Source of the DNA: Syncephalis plumigaleata
Lineage: Eukaryota > Zoopagomycota > Zoopagomycetes > Zoopagales > Piptocephalidaceae
Length of the DNA stretch: 64,000 nucleotides
NCBI GenBank assembly: GCA_025201365.1
Contig: JAIXMF010000004.1
Coordinates: forward strand, 1,116,001-1,180,000
Reading direction: 5' to 3'
Shown: positions 23,954 to 34,237 of the stretch, in pieces
How the letters are laid out: each line of letters opens with the position of its first letter
How positions within the stretch are numbered: the first letter of the stretch is position 1
Notes under the pieces: generated by a model
The model's input: the letters and a program-made list of their open reading frames with translations, nothing else
Told to the model about the DNA's origin: nothing
Database searches by the model: none
Program-made: the position numbers and the translations under genes

Positions 23954-24712
23954 CGCACAACATCCGGATACATGCAACATCCTAAATGGGATCAAGCCTG
24001 GTAGACCAAGAAGAAACAGGTTTGCACTTGATAAGGGATGACGTTCAACGCAGTCCAAAATGGGACCTTCAGCAAGACCATATTCTTCGCAACTTGTAAA
24101 CCAAAGGCACATCATTTTAGCCTGTCTAAAAATACTACCCCAGATAACGTGCCGGTCACTCGACCAGCAGGTCGAGATGTCGTCCAGTTGCATTATTAGA
24201 TAATGATAATAGCAAAGCTTCGATATATGTCGTCAGTTATTGTCACAAGGTAATTCTAGGGTTTGTATTGTTTCTCTCTTTTTTTCCCTTGACCTTTTTT
24301 TCTTAACCGGTTGGCTTGTCATTTGGAAGGGCTGCTGCTGTTGCTGCTGCTTCATGTGTTGTGCAACTATATCAGCTGATAGTAATACCAATTGGCACAA
24401 GCCGGTGCACATCATTGGGATACGGTTCGGACAGCAGATCGCCTCCTTTAGGTGACCCCTTTGTCATTTTATTGGAGAAGAGTCCTACATATTTAGTTCC
24501 TAGATTGGAAATTAGCAAGGAACCATCATCATCATCATTATCGAGACATTATTTAGGCATCAACAGCAGGTTTTTACTTGCTGTTAGCCGTGCAAATTTG
24601 GCCGTCATATCCATGTGCTCACTACCATTAACGGTTGCTAGTGCAGCTTCTAGCATTTCATCACATTCGAATCCATCTAGTTTAAGACATAGCGCGGGAT
24701 GATATCATTTAA
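23954..24712 (-). pseudogene. Degenerate remnant of an unrecognised protein-coding gene
   Basis: Reading leftward from ~24705, protein-like sequence appears in pieces. LCLKLDGFECDEMLEAALAT and KFARLTASKNLLLMPK are followed after a stop in the same frame by LGTKYVGLFSNKMTKGSPKG and EPYPNDVHRLVPIGITIS, then more open sequence ending in LPNDKPTG. After a non-coding stretch, a last piece (24193-23954) contains CWSSDRHVIWGSIFRQAK and CEEYGLAEGPILDCVERHP. The pieces lack a start, are broken by in-frame stops and are not joined by good splice sites. I do not recognise the family. It could instead be a real gene with unrecognised introns. Confidence 0.35.
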
Positions 24713-24970
24713 CAAGGATGCAACATATTATTATTATTATTGCTTGCAAAAGCGTCTTCTTTCTTGATTAAACATGTTCATGGGCATTTATTGCTATTTT
24801 AGCGTTTATAGCTGATTCATCATGTCACTACCATTATGTGAAGGTATATCGTGACGTATGTTGCATGAAAGTCATTTCAAAAGTATACAATTCAGTCATA
24901 GACGCATGGCACAATCTAATGGTGTATTAAGCGAGTATATTACTATTTCGATAACGATACCCATTATTTA

Positions 24971-25721
24971 TTAGTTGGTGCTTTCAACTTCTTTAAGGAA
25001 TATGCGGAATCGTGCCGTTTTATCTATTAGTAGATGCTCCCAGACAAATGGCAATTCTCGACCGGTATCCTTGAAGCCCATGCGTTGATACCATTTTATT
25101 ATATCGGCACGCTGCTTAATGACCCAACAGCCAACCTGCGACAGATTTAACTGATCGCGCGCGTGCTCTTCGGCGGCTCGCATCAAAGAGGATCCAATGT
25201 GACGTGATTGGTGATTCGGATCGACGGCAAGCAAGCCGATAAGACCATAGGAGCATGTCGTGTCGTCGATCTTATACTGCGGTTCATCGTCTCCTTCGGC
25301 GGATACCTCGCCAACGGCATCCGAGATGGCCACCTCAACCGTGCCCACCACGTAGGGTGGCGTATTGTCACTAGGATCGGTGCTTACAAGCTCGGCGATA
25401 AGTGTGGCCGGGGATGAAGCGGTCAAACGTTCGATCAAGGCCGATTTCGTAATACGCTCCTCCTTGACAAGATGCATCTCCGTTGTCCATGATTTCTCTA
25501 CTCAATGTCAATGGCATGATCACAAAAGCATCGAGTGAGCTTGTGCAATTCTACTGGTCAAGGCAAGACTTACCACCACGGTAGGCACCATTGATAATCT
25601 CGTGAAGTCGGTCTACATGGACGACATCCTCCGATGTTGATAGACGAATGCGTACGGTATTGTTGACCGGTATAGTATTATCCGAGACAACGACCGTGGA
25701 AGGAGCGGACGACGAAGGCAT
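24971..25721 (-). CDS. GNAT-family N-acetyltransferase
   Basis: Two exons, 25574-25721 and 24971-25497, joined by a GTAAGT...GAGTAG intron, read MPSSSAPSTVVVSDN... into EKSWTTEMHLVKEERI (about 224 aa). GNAT motifs are visible: beta-strand IGLLAVDPNHQSRHIGSSLM, in which the acetyl-CoA pyrophosphate-binding R/Q-x-x-G-x-G/S is QSRHIGSS, followed by RAAEEHARD and the C-terminal MGFKDTGRELPF. This matches the small fungal GNAT family whose N-terminus reads AYR..ESWT. It probably acetylates a small-molecule amine or a protein N-terminus in the cytosol; the substrate is unknown. The frame is continuous across the splice, which supports the model. Confidence 0.85.
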
Positions 25722-26977
25722 AACGTTTTAGTGATAGAAAGATGAATATATATATTCAATATAGATAAAAGCAGCAGCAGTAGCAGTAGCAGTAATAATA
25801 ATAATAAGAGAAGAACAACAACAACAACTAGAAAAAAGTAGGAGGCTGAGGTGGGAAAATGATAAAGAAATGCTAAAGGGTGCACGACGAGCGAAAGGTT
25901 CCGATGTCAAATGTATGCTGGTATGATGAACGCGTCATCCTTATCAAAATTCATGTGAACTTGGTTAGTAATCAGCAGCAAATCAGACTTACCCAGATTG
26001 TCCCCATTAGTTAGCTCGCCTTTTGATAATCATTGAGATTAGCCTACTTTCTTTACTGAATAATCCAGCAAAACGTTTATCGACTAGTATATCTCTCGCG
26101 TATTCTTATGATTATACCTGTCAATTATGACAGAATGAATATAAAAGCATCCTGTCATCATGACACTGTGACAATAACTTGACGGCATTTGTTAACAATT
26201 ATTATATACAGCATTGGATAGATATCATCATGCTTTATGACATACGTAGCATTTAGATGAAAATCACATAATCTCGAACATATGAGGTGAATGGAAAGGA
26301 AAATATCGCTTGTTAGAATATTCCATAATCATTTGAATTCCAATCACTCTGTAGTTGGAATGGAATGCACGATTATTTTAGATGACATTCATCGAGACAA
26401 GTGAGCACAGACACACTTTGGTGAATTGATCCTTAACAAATTGATGCACATCATTGTTCAATAAATCGTCCGTCGCATTGAAGCTAATATAAATATTGTG
26501 CCATTAATGCCTGTTAACATATATACACGTATCATTCTATTCTATTCTACCGTTTTGGCCAGTTCTATTTGCAAAAGCGTAAACAAACAGCATCCATTCT
26601 TGGGCGTCAATTCATTTTCCGTAACAAGTTACACAGAAGTCAACAATCAGGATTTCTGCATAGGCTCATTTTGTTGTCCTCCTTTTCACATGTACTAATC
26701 TGCAAGCCTTCGAATAAAAAGGTCCTTGCTTTACGGAAGTGGCACGCCGCTCCTTTGTTATCGTGTGCTCCCTTTCTAAGCTCTCTCTCTCTCTCTCTAA
26801 CTTCTTTATTCTGTTCTTTCTTTCTTAATAACCTATCAGTTTTGCTAATAATTATTGTTCCTCACCTGAAAGACGCTACTGTGTCTGCGTCACCTAACAG
26901 CCATTAAATACGTCGTCGTTGTCGTTGTCACCGTATCCTACTTCTAGTCCATTTGTCTTCTTCTCCTCGCTTCTTCA
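25722..26977. other. Divergent intergenic region (GNAT gene / DOMON-b561 gene)
   Basis: Shared upstream region. It contains GCAGTA/ATAATA/AACAAC simple repeats (~25770-25835), TCTC (~26785-26805) and a GTCGTT run (~26915). No supported gene; short ORFs lack motifs. Confidence 0.45.
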
Positions 26978-28747
26978 ATGAAATCTCTCCTCTACCTCAC
27001 AGTCGGTCTGTGGGCTACAACCTGTCAGTTTGTCGGTGTCTGTGCTCAAACGAATAGCACGCAAGGTAAGTTATTCCGTTTTATCGCTTACATAATTTGT
27101 AAAAACAACAACAACTAAACCGACATTGATATCATCAAATCATTAATTATTAGCACCGAAATATGGTAAGTTCCTTCTTCTTCTTTATTTCTCTCGCTTC
27201 TTTACTTTACTTTACTTTATTAGCTATTATAGTAAACTAATAGTATTGTAATTTGATAGCACTCAACATCAATGGCACTACTCATGCATACAACCAGACT
27301 GCGACTATCAAGCAATTTGACGTGTACTGGTCGATTGATGAACCAAGAAATACCATTTCATTCGCAATTCAAGTCAATTCCCGTAATCGTCCTGGTGAGT
27401 TAGCAGGAGGAATCAATCTCGTCAGTTGACTAGAAATAACAACTGCCATTGCTGTTGCTATTGTTGCCATTAGGATGGATCGGATTGGGTGCTTCACCCA
27501 CTGGCGGAATGGTAGGATCCCGTGTAGTGGTAGCTGCCCAAGACACGTCAGGCAAGCTGAGCATTACGGAGTACCAATTGTCCGCCAAGTCCTCGAGCGG
27601 ACTACAAGCCGTGTCTACCAATGCACGTGTCACCTCGAATACCGTGGCAGCTTTGCGAATGGTCAGCCACCAACCCTTGCATTTACACAACGACTGGATC
27701 AGAGTGTCAATGGTTTATCTATTCAAGAGAATGCCAATAGTAATATCGTAATAGCTATTGGCAATGCACCCAATCCAGGTGAGCTATTATAGTATTCGTG
27801 CATGTCAGTTTTGCATTATACGCTAATGCCGATAATATAGGTGCACGTATCCTTTTCATAGTGAGAAGGAGAGCGTATCACTTACATGAATAGTCCCACT
27901 GAGAATAAGATTATTGTTAGTGAAATGGTAACCTCTCAGTCATCTTTCATTATGGTACACGGTATTCTAATGGCGGTACGTATTAATCAATATGGACTAT
28001 CCTAATCATCAATTAACTGTTATATATATATATATCCTTATTGTTAGATTGGCTGGTTGATCCTAGTACCTGTCGGTATGGTGTTTGGTTCGCCAACACT
28101 ACGACGACGTCTATTCCCTGGCAACAAATCCGGTAATCCACCGTATACGCGAGCTCATCGGCACACACAATTCGTGGCATTTATCACCATTACCGCGGCA
28201 TTCGGTATTGCCAAGGCTAAGCTATCCGATGGTTTAGCAGTGGTACCCATGGTATTATCGGTCTTGTTGTATATATTCTATTATGTCTACAAGTGGGCAT
28301 TGGTATATCACGTTCTATGTTGATTAAGCCAAAGGCAGCCAGAAATCCGTGGAAAGGTTCTTCAAACGCATAAAGCAAGAAGTAATCAAAACGCACTTTT
28401 GGCTAGGAACACTCTTGTGGATACTAGCCGCGGTTAATATTTTCATTGGTATTGGACTGGCCGGTAAGTTGTCATTAATATTTACTATATAATACATAGG
28501 ATAATTAAGCATGCTTATATACGTATGTATGTATATATGGACGTATATGTATATAGGTTTTAGTACTGGTCTCTACGTTGTAGCTGGTATTTTGGCCCTA
28601 TTGGGCGGTGCAGCATTTTTCTGGTCCTCATATCTCGTAAAGAAAATGAGCAAGTTTACCGGAGCGGCGAGGAAAGCGACTCAAGCCGAGGAAAATCTAG
28701 TATCGATGGAAAATAGAGTAGCTATTGAAACGGCGGGAACCGCCTAG
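26978..28747 (+). CDS. DOMON-domain cytochrome b561-like membrane protein
   Basis: Exons: 26978-27065, a 12-nt micro-exon 27154-27165, 27260-27394, 27474-27778, 27866-27975, 28048-28268, 28339-28463 and 28557-28747. The first exon encodes a signal peptide (hydrophobic core TVGLWATTCQFVGVC). Residues ~35-160 are a DOMON domain (FDVYWSID, GWIGLGASPTGGM, VIAIGNAPNP). The rest is a b561-like core with about five membrane helices and likely haem histidines in HGILMA, RAHRHTQF and KTHFWLG. Family role: secreted/plasma-membrane DOMON-b561 proteins carry trans-membrane electrons, for example to ferric iron or secreted oxidoreductases. The reading frame steps by one base inside exon 27474-27778 near 27640, with no plausible intron; both halves are clearly DOMON. 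The acceptor at 27865 and the intron 28269-28338 are chosen by frame. Confidence 0.8.
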
Positions 28748-29089
28748 GAATGACCGACAAGGCACATAGATTGTGCGCATGATGGCTAATCCAACATCTA
28801 ATTGCTTATTATTATTACCACTAAGTAAACCACTAGTCCATTAGCATTTACATTTATACAGTATCAAGATCTATGATTAATAAAGTAGTAATATAAATAA
28901 TTGGAATAGTTGAAGTAATTTGTACGTGTTCTCAGTAGTCCATATGGATAAAGCTACAATTTATAGGAATAGAAAATAAAGATGGCAGCTTGCTGTAAGA
29001 AGTGATAAATGTATACTATTCTATGCACGATGATAGAGCAAGTAAAGGAGTGAGCAGGTGAGTATATGATCACTCATTTTGAACTGTTG
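28748..29089. other. Convergent 3' regions
   Basis: Lies between the stop of the DOMON-b561 gene and the stop of the VanZ-like gene. AATAAA-type signals occur on + (~28880 and ~28970). Nothing else seen. Confidence 0.5.
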
Positions 29090-29758
29090 TCAGGCAAGTT
29101 CACTACCATGTCGCGTGGTAATGGGACCTTTTTGTAGCCATCGAGTTCCATTGTTAGCGGCATTGTCATCCTCGTCGTCATCATCGCCACCAGTCCAATC
29201 CTGCTCGTGAGCCAGCATAATGTAATCGGCTTGTTGTTTTGCTCGACGCTTACGATAGCTATTGTCGATAAACCACGCTACTACCCAGCCAAATGCCGTG
29301 CCCACTAAATTGGCCTATTTATCGTTATGCCCGATTATTATGCGTGTTGTAAATGCATCGTAATACTCATTTACTTACCGAGACATCCTCCCAGCTTAAG
29401 ATACGCTCCTATCAATGTATTAGTCGGTATCGTGCTACAATTGAATACGGTCACTTACCGGTAACCAACTGCGAACAATCTCGATAGCGAGACTTAGAAC
29501 TACCATTGCAACTCCTACCGCGATGCCATTCGTAAACTGCGGGCCATCCCAAAGAAAGAACGACACGATAGTTACTATGAAAAAGCCGATGCAATGTATT
29601 ACACGACCCCATGTTGGCATGTGCAACGGTAGAAAGGCAAACAGCAGCATGATTAGTACGATAGCTATCCAGAAAAGTAGTACGCGAGGTCTTAGTTTAC
29701 GAAGTACATTGTCTTCGAATGCATCTCGCCAATGACGTAATAGATAGGGTAAATTCAT
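29090..29758 (-). CDS. VanZ-like integral membrane protein
   Basis: Three exons, 29459-29758, 29379-29408 (only 30 nt) and 29090-29314, join in frame to 184 aa with phase-0 introns. Four membrane helices are visible (LLFWIAIVLIMLLFAFLPL, GRVIHCIGFFIVTIVSFFL, GIAVGVAMVVLSLAIEIV and NLVGTAFGWVVAWF). The order H-x-x-G-F, then E-I-V-R-S-W-L-P, then S-W-E-D-V-S-A-N-L-V-G matches the VanZ-like family, whose core is H..gF ... E..Q...R..s..D...N..G. The C-terminal tail is hydrophilic with an acidic Gly-Asp run. In bacteria the family is linked to teicoplanin resistance; in fungi its function is unknown. Confidence 0.75.
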
Positions 29759-29834
29759 GGTATGGCGAATTCAGAAAAGAGGAAGAGGTACGTGGTAAAT
29801 TGTTTCAATGGCGTACAGATGTTTAAAGTCATTT

Positions 29835-30295
29835 TACAGGCTTTTTCCATCCAATTTGCGCAGTTAGCCTTCTGTTTTATGAATAAATAATATTTAACAC
29901 TTACAACTAGCCTGTATTTTGGGGTGTAGATAGCGATAACTATCACGGATGAATTGTTTTTTGTTGTTTGGTTCCCTCTTGGTCTTGCTCATCATTGCTT
30001 GAACGTTTAGAAGGAACGGTACTTCGTTGGAATTGTGCTGGAATACGGCCTTTAGCACGAAGACCGTGAATAATCTGAATAAAATTCAGACATGCAGCCA
30101 TATCCCGATTCCATACACGATAATCAATAGCTACTTGTAAGTACATGACATGGTAATATCCAACTATACTAGTACACTTGTATCATCTACCGTATAGAAT
30201 TGATGATAATGGTGTTAACAATTGAGTAAATCTATTTATTAATAAACTGCAAATGCTAAAAGATAAATGCGCAAATTGGATGGAAAAACCCTGTA
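29835..30295. mobile_element. Short TA-flanked inverted-repeat DNA transposon remnant (Tc1/mariner-like ends)
   Basis: A 28-bp inverted repeat, 29835-29862 and 30268-30295, matches at 27 of 28 positions. Read inward from the flanking TA the ends begin CAGG, then C or G, then TTTTTCCATCC. Each end is bordered by TA, as expected for Tc1/mariner target duplication. The 461-bp interior holds one short coding remnant on the minus strand (29943-30146). Subterminal sequence TTTATTAATAAACTGCAAA recurs at ~5816, suggesting a dispersed family. Age: moderate; the ends are well matched but the interior is mostly lost. Confidence 0.7.
29943..30146 (-). pseudogene. Fanzor/OrfB-like nuclease C-terminal remnant inside the TIR element
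   Basis: A 67-codon open stretch reads DYRVWNRDMAACLNFIQIIH, then RAKGRIPAQFQRS and a basic/Gln-rich tail. The W-N-R-D-x-x-A-x-x-N pattern is that of the last RuvC segment of OrfB_Zn_ribbon/Fanzor proteins, where the Asp is catalytic, and G-x-x-P-x-x-F-x-R is a common fungal continuation. Zinc-ribbon cysteines and the rest of the nuclease are absent, so this is a fragment. Fanzor genes are known passengers of mariner-type transposons, which fits the flanking repeats. An acceptor-like ACAAG precedes the open stretch, so it may once have been a last exon. Confidence 0.5.
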
Positions 30296-30448
30296 TTTTG
30301 ATTAGAGAATCGACTATCCTTGACTTAACTATTGATTTGAAATAATAACAATAGCAATAGCAATAACAGTACACTAATTATGGTCGATCATACAATAGAG
30401 CTTGTCATGTTATGACATTATTTATTAACATAGGAGATCGACCGCTAT

Positions 30449-31989
30449 TCATTTATGCCTAAAAGACTTGTACAGTGCTTTTATCGATGGTTTCTTGTTC
30501 AAGTCATTCCAGTTGCTCTCTACTTTAGCACGTGCCTCTTTCTGCCGTACGTATTCATTGGGAGTGGGCACCTTATCGAAATCAATGGGTAGCAAATAGT
30601 TAATGAGATCAATCATGTTAGTGTAGTCAGTTTGTGCTTTCGTATAGTCGTAATAACCGATGCACCATAGTCGTTGCTGGAAAAACACATTCATAGCTGT
30701 AGTTGCCTCCGGATCACGCTCGATTTCTTGTAATGGCATGACAGTCAATGCCATAGCTAGTTTCTGCGCTTGCTCGGAAATGAAGGGATGGTCGTATCTG
30801 TTTAGCTTAAAAACGAGAATATTCTCATTCGAATTGCTAGGTACTGTCGCCATTAGCATACACGTTATAAAGTGCCTGTTATAATAAGTACAATCGGGTT
30901 GATATCCACCTCCAATAGAGGCGAACAGTGTATCTTTTAGTTTTTGCATGGGATTGCCTTGTCGTATGGCATTCCTGATCATTGGACGGAATCCCTCAAT
31001 GGTAGGATATATGTCCACTAGCGAATTAGCCGGCTTGTATGCCAATGTCACAAATGTCAAACTATAAAGCATGGCACCGATATTCCACATGTTCATCTTG
31101 TATGGATCATCTACCTGCTTGCTTCCATTTGGCAATGATGGACGAATAATAAATGGTTGTAGTCCCGTCTGATGCTCGAATGGTTTATTGTCGCGCTCCC
31201 GTAAACGTGCCACATGATTCAGATCGTGGATTCGAGCATAAGATTGACCCTTTACGGTATCGATACAAATGGCTATTGTTTAACGTTAGCCATGCAATAG
31301 ATGTATCCATGCGCATCCTACCTTCTGGAGTAAGTCGCGTATGAATCCATTTCAACTCGTGCAAATAGGCAACACCTAGTAATCGATGGTATCATTAATC
31401 ATGCTGAACAGTCATTCCTAACGACTAGTGTTACCTGCTATAATGTTGTCGAATATAGCTGGAAGCATGGTCATCTTGACTGATGCTGGCATGGTACTAA
31501 CGAAATCGTATAGGTTTTGTTTACACGGCGACACTAATACATAGCAGGAAATAGTTGGCCAGTTAAACTCATCCAATGGATATGCAATATATTCCCTTTT
31601 GTCATTGTTTTTAGCATTAGATTGAGATTCGGTAATTGTCTAAACATACGATATGATTAGAATGCATTATTGTCAATTATTGCCATTATCTTACTTTGTA
31701 TAGATAGAACTCATCATCGTGCTGGTTTGATGGCCAGCATTTAATGTTGACAAGAGCTGCCTTATGTTTTGCCGGTACGGAATAAACACGTCGACTGTCA
31801 TATTTATACTCACCAACAATGGTAAGTTTATGCTTCCTAAGAACTAATCACTGCCTATTAGTGGTCTACCATTGAATCATCAAACTACTGACTTTCTGAC
31901 GGTATTTCCGCGGCACTTGCTAACAACCCGATGAACAAGCATATCCAAATGAGCCTAATAATAATTGAATATACGTAATTCTGACGCAT
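30449..31989 (-). CDS. Secreted/lumenal protein-kinase-like protein (pseudokinase)
   Basis: Five exons, 31889-31989, 31695-31836, 31435-31638, 31322-31375 and 30449-31272, join in frame (about 440 aa). The N-terminus is a signal peptide (YSIIIRLIWICLFIGLLASA). A kinase fold is readable: VGEYKYDSRRVYSV (glycine-loop region, degenerate), ALVNIKC (VAIK-like Lys), GVAYLHELKWIHTRLTPE in place of Y-L-H-x-x-x-I-H-R-D-x-K-P-E-N, RIHDLN in place of DFG, and MNMWNIGAMLYSL (alpha-F). The catalytic Asp of HRD is Arg, and the following Lys and Asn are missing, so it is probably inactive. A secreted pseudokinase could be an effector or scaffold; that is inference. It shares a 493-bp upstream region with the divergent ERG26-like gene. 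Confidence 0.8.
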
Positions 31990-32482
31990 TATCTTGATCG
32001 TTATCGTTATAATTTCGAAATAGAAAGAGAAAAGAATCTTTAGTACATTGTTTGTGTTTTTTATTTTCAAGAGGAATAGCTGAGTATTTGAATGTAACAA
32101 AAAACACCACGCGGAACTTGCCATTCTAATCGTCCAGATCGTGTATAACTTTGCATCACATACAGTTTACTTATTTGGCCAGTTCCATTCATTATTTAGC
32201 ATGGCTAGTCAGCAACATATCGTCAATACAAAGTATTCCCGCATCCTTTACTGACTGTGTATGTGTATCTGTATGTGTGGCTATGAACAAATTTAATCCT
32301 ATATTACATACAAAGGGCCAATCAGCATCGTTAATTCATGGTGGCGCCACCTTTTTCATTGGTATTGAATATCAACTATTTCTTGATTACTTCCTCTGTT
32401 TATCGTCTGTCGAGTATTACGCCACTTACTTCTCTTTAACCCTTACTATCTTCTTGTCTATCCCTACTTGATAATATACAAT
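31990..32482. promoter_or_regulatory. Divergent promoter region, pseudokinase / ERG26-like
   Basis: 493 bp between two divergent starts. It contains a TGTGTATGTGTATCTGTATG run (~32258-32277). No gene or clear factor site identified. Confidence 0.4.
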
Positions 32483-33553
32483 ATGCAAACAAGGACAAAC
32501 GACGGCAGTTCGCCGTATAATGGAGCAGGAGAAGTGTACCTGGTGACTGGCGGTGAAGGATTACTTGGTCGTCATTTGGTGGAAGCACTTATCCAGCATC
32601 GAACAGCAGCGGATATACGCGTATTTGCTCGGAAACAAAGCCACTTTAATGATCCATCCAATGTTAGCTACGTATTCGGTGACTTGACAAATAGCCAAAG
32701 TATATACGATGCATGTCAAGGTGTTACCGCGATATTCCACGTTGCCTCCTTGCTTACACCTAATGAAGCAATGCTACGCCAAGTTAACATTGATGGCACG
32801 CGCTATCTACTTGAAGCAGCTCAAAAGCATCAAGTGAAACGAGTTATTTTCGTTAGTTCAGCAACAGTCGTGTTGAATCGTGCCCCATTGGATAATGCCG
32901 ATGAGACATTGCCATACACCGTCGATCCATTGGATCCATACATGGTGGTGAAGGCGGAAGCCGAGCAACTAGTCATGGCATGGGGCAAGAGAACGGGCAA
33001 TCTCGTGTGTGCGATTAGACCACCGCTCATGTTCGGACACGGCGACCGTAATTTGGCACCGGTGATTGTGCCTCTCATCAAATCTGTATTTGGCCGCTGT
33101 TGTCTGGGAGATGGTAGTGTCACCAATGTTATGTACGTGGAGAATGCAGCCCATGCATTACTCCTAGCCGAGGAGCGCCTACAGCCTGGATCGGCGGTTA
33201 ATGGCGAGGCGTTCAACATTCACGACGGCTATGCGATTAACCTGTATGAATTGGCGCGAATAATGGCACGGGAAATCGAACTACCAAACGCGGATAAGCT
33301 GCTACGATGGCGTTGTCCAGCACTTCCCGTACTAGTGGTGGCACACATGCTTGACGGTATTAGTGCATTACTACGTCCATTGGTCGATTGGACGCCGCCA
33401 TTAAGGATACGTGATGTTTTACTGGTAGAATTATCGTATACGTTTTCAATGGAAAAAGCACAGCGACTGCTTGATTACAAGCCATTGATCGATCAGGCTG
33501 AAGGTCTTTCACGCACGAAAGCATGGCTACGTAAACTATATGACGAAGCATAG
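32483..33553 (+). CDS. ERG26: Sterol-4-alpha-carboxylate 3-dehydrogenase-like (3-beta-HSD family)
   Basis: Single exon, 356 aa from the ATG at 32483. An extended short-chain dehydrogenase: NAD(P)-binding TGGEGLLGRHLVE (T-G-G-x-G-x-x-G) at residues ~22-34, GDLTNSQSI, IFHVAS, VNIDGTRYLLEAAQKHQVKR, catalytic VSSATVV serine and Y-M-V-V-K (Tyr-x-x-x-Lys), then AIRPPLMFGHGDRNLAP. The order and length match NSDHL/Erg26, which removes the 4-alpha-carboxyl carbon and oxidises the 3-hydroxyl in ergosterol synthesis at the ER. There is a hydrophobic segment near residue 285 (LPVLVVAHMLDGISALL). A related 3-beta-HSD of other specificity is the main alternative. Confidence 0.8.
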   Translation: MQTRTNDGSSPYNGAGEVYLVTGGEGLLGRHLVEALIQHRTAADIRVFARKQSHFNDPSNVSYVFGDLTNSQSIYDACQGVTAIFHVASLLTPNEAMLRQVNIDGTRYLLEAAQKHQVKRVIFVSSATVVLNRAPLDNADETLPYTVDPLDPYMVVKAEAEQLVMAWGKRTGNLVCAIRPPLMFGHGDRNLAPVIVPLIKSVFGRCCLGDGSVTNVMYVENAAHALLLAEERLQPGSAVNGEAFNIHDGYAINLYELARIMAREIELPNADKLLRWRCPALPVLVVAHMLDGISALLRPLVDWTPPLRIRDVLLVELSYTFSMEKAQRLLDYKPLIDQAEGLSRTKAWLRKLYDEA

Positions 33554-34237
33554 TGTTAATGAGGGATTTAATATACACTTAATAATGTTCCATTACATGT
33601 TAATAAAAGAAAAGCTAAATTATTTATTGAATCATCCAAAGAACTAGCATCATCCAAAGTGTATCCACTAATAATCTCGTAAAAATGAAATTAGAACATT
33701 CAGTCATGTAGTATTAATGTTGCAATGACGTAGGAGCACGAGCATCGATTGTAAACTATTGTGATGCTTATGAACTAAAATAAATCACAAGATAGCAAAG
33801 CATACACACGTAATAACATGAGCAAGTAAGTAGTAATCATTATAAGTGCAATAATCGATACTGCTTATTGCCATATTCACGATACATACTCGAATAAACA
33901 CAGATATTAGACAGTACAATACATGTTAATAATCATCATTTAAGATAGCAGTAATAAACATGATTTCACTTTTATGAGACATTATGAAACTAAAGCCGCT
34001 ATTGTAGTATACTTTAGACAGATACAGGAAACTAAACATTAGAAAGGAAAGAGGTGAGTTAGCTATTACTTCCAAAGATGCTTATATTGATTATTAACTA
34101 CCAATTAAATTACTCTATACGATGCCTAAACCACTATACGTTATCACGTTATCGATACAATCCACCACGTATCTCTTCCTCTCTCACTTTCTTCCTTGGT
34201 CCCTTTATCGATAGTAATCTTACTCATCCTTTCCAAC
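33554..34237. other. Intergenic between ERG26-like and OST1
   Basis: A+T-rich, with polyadenylation-like AATAAA (~33602, ~33779, ~33894). Nothing coding recognised. Confidence 0.5.
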
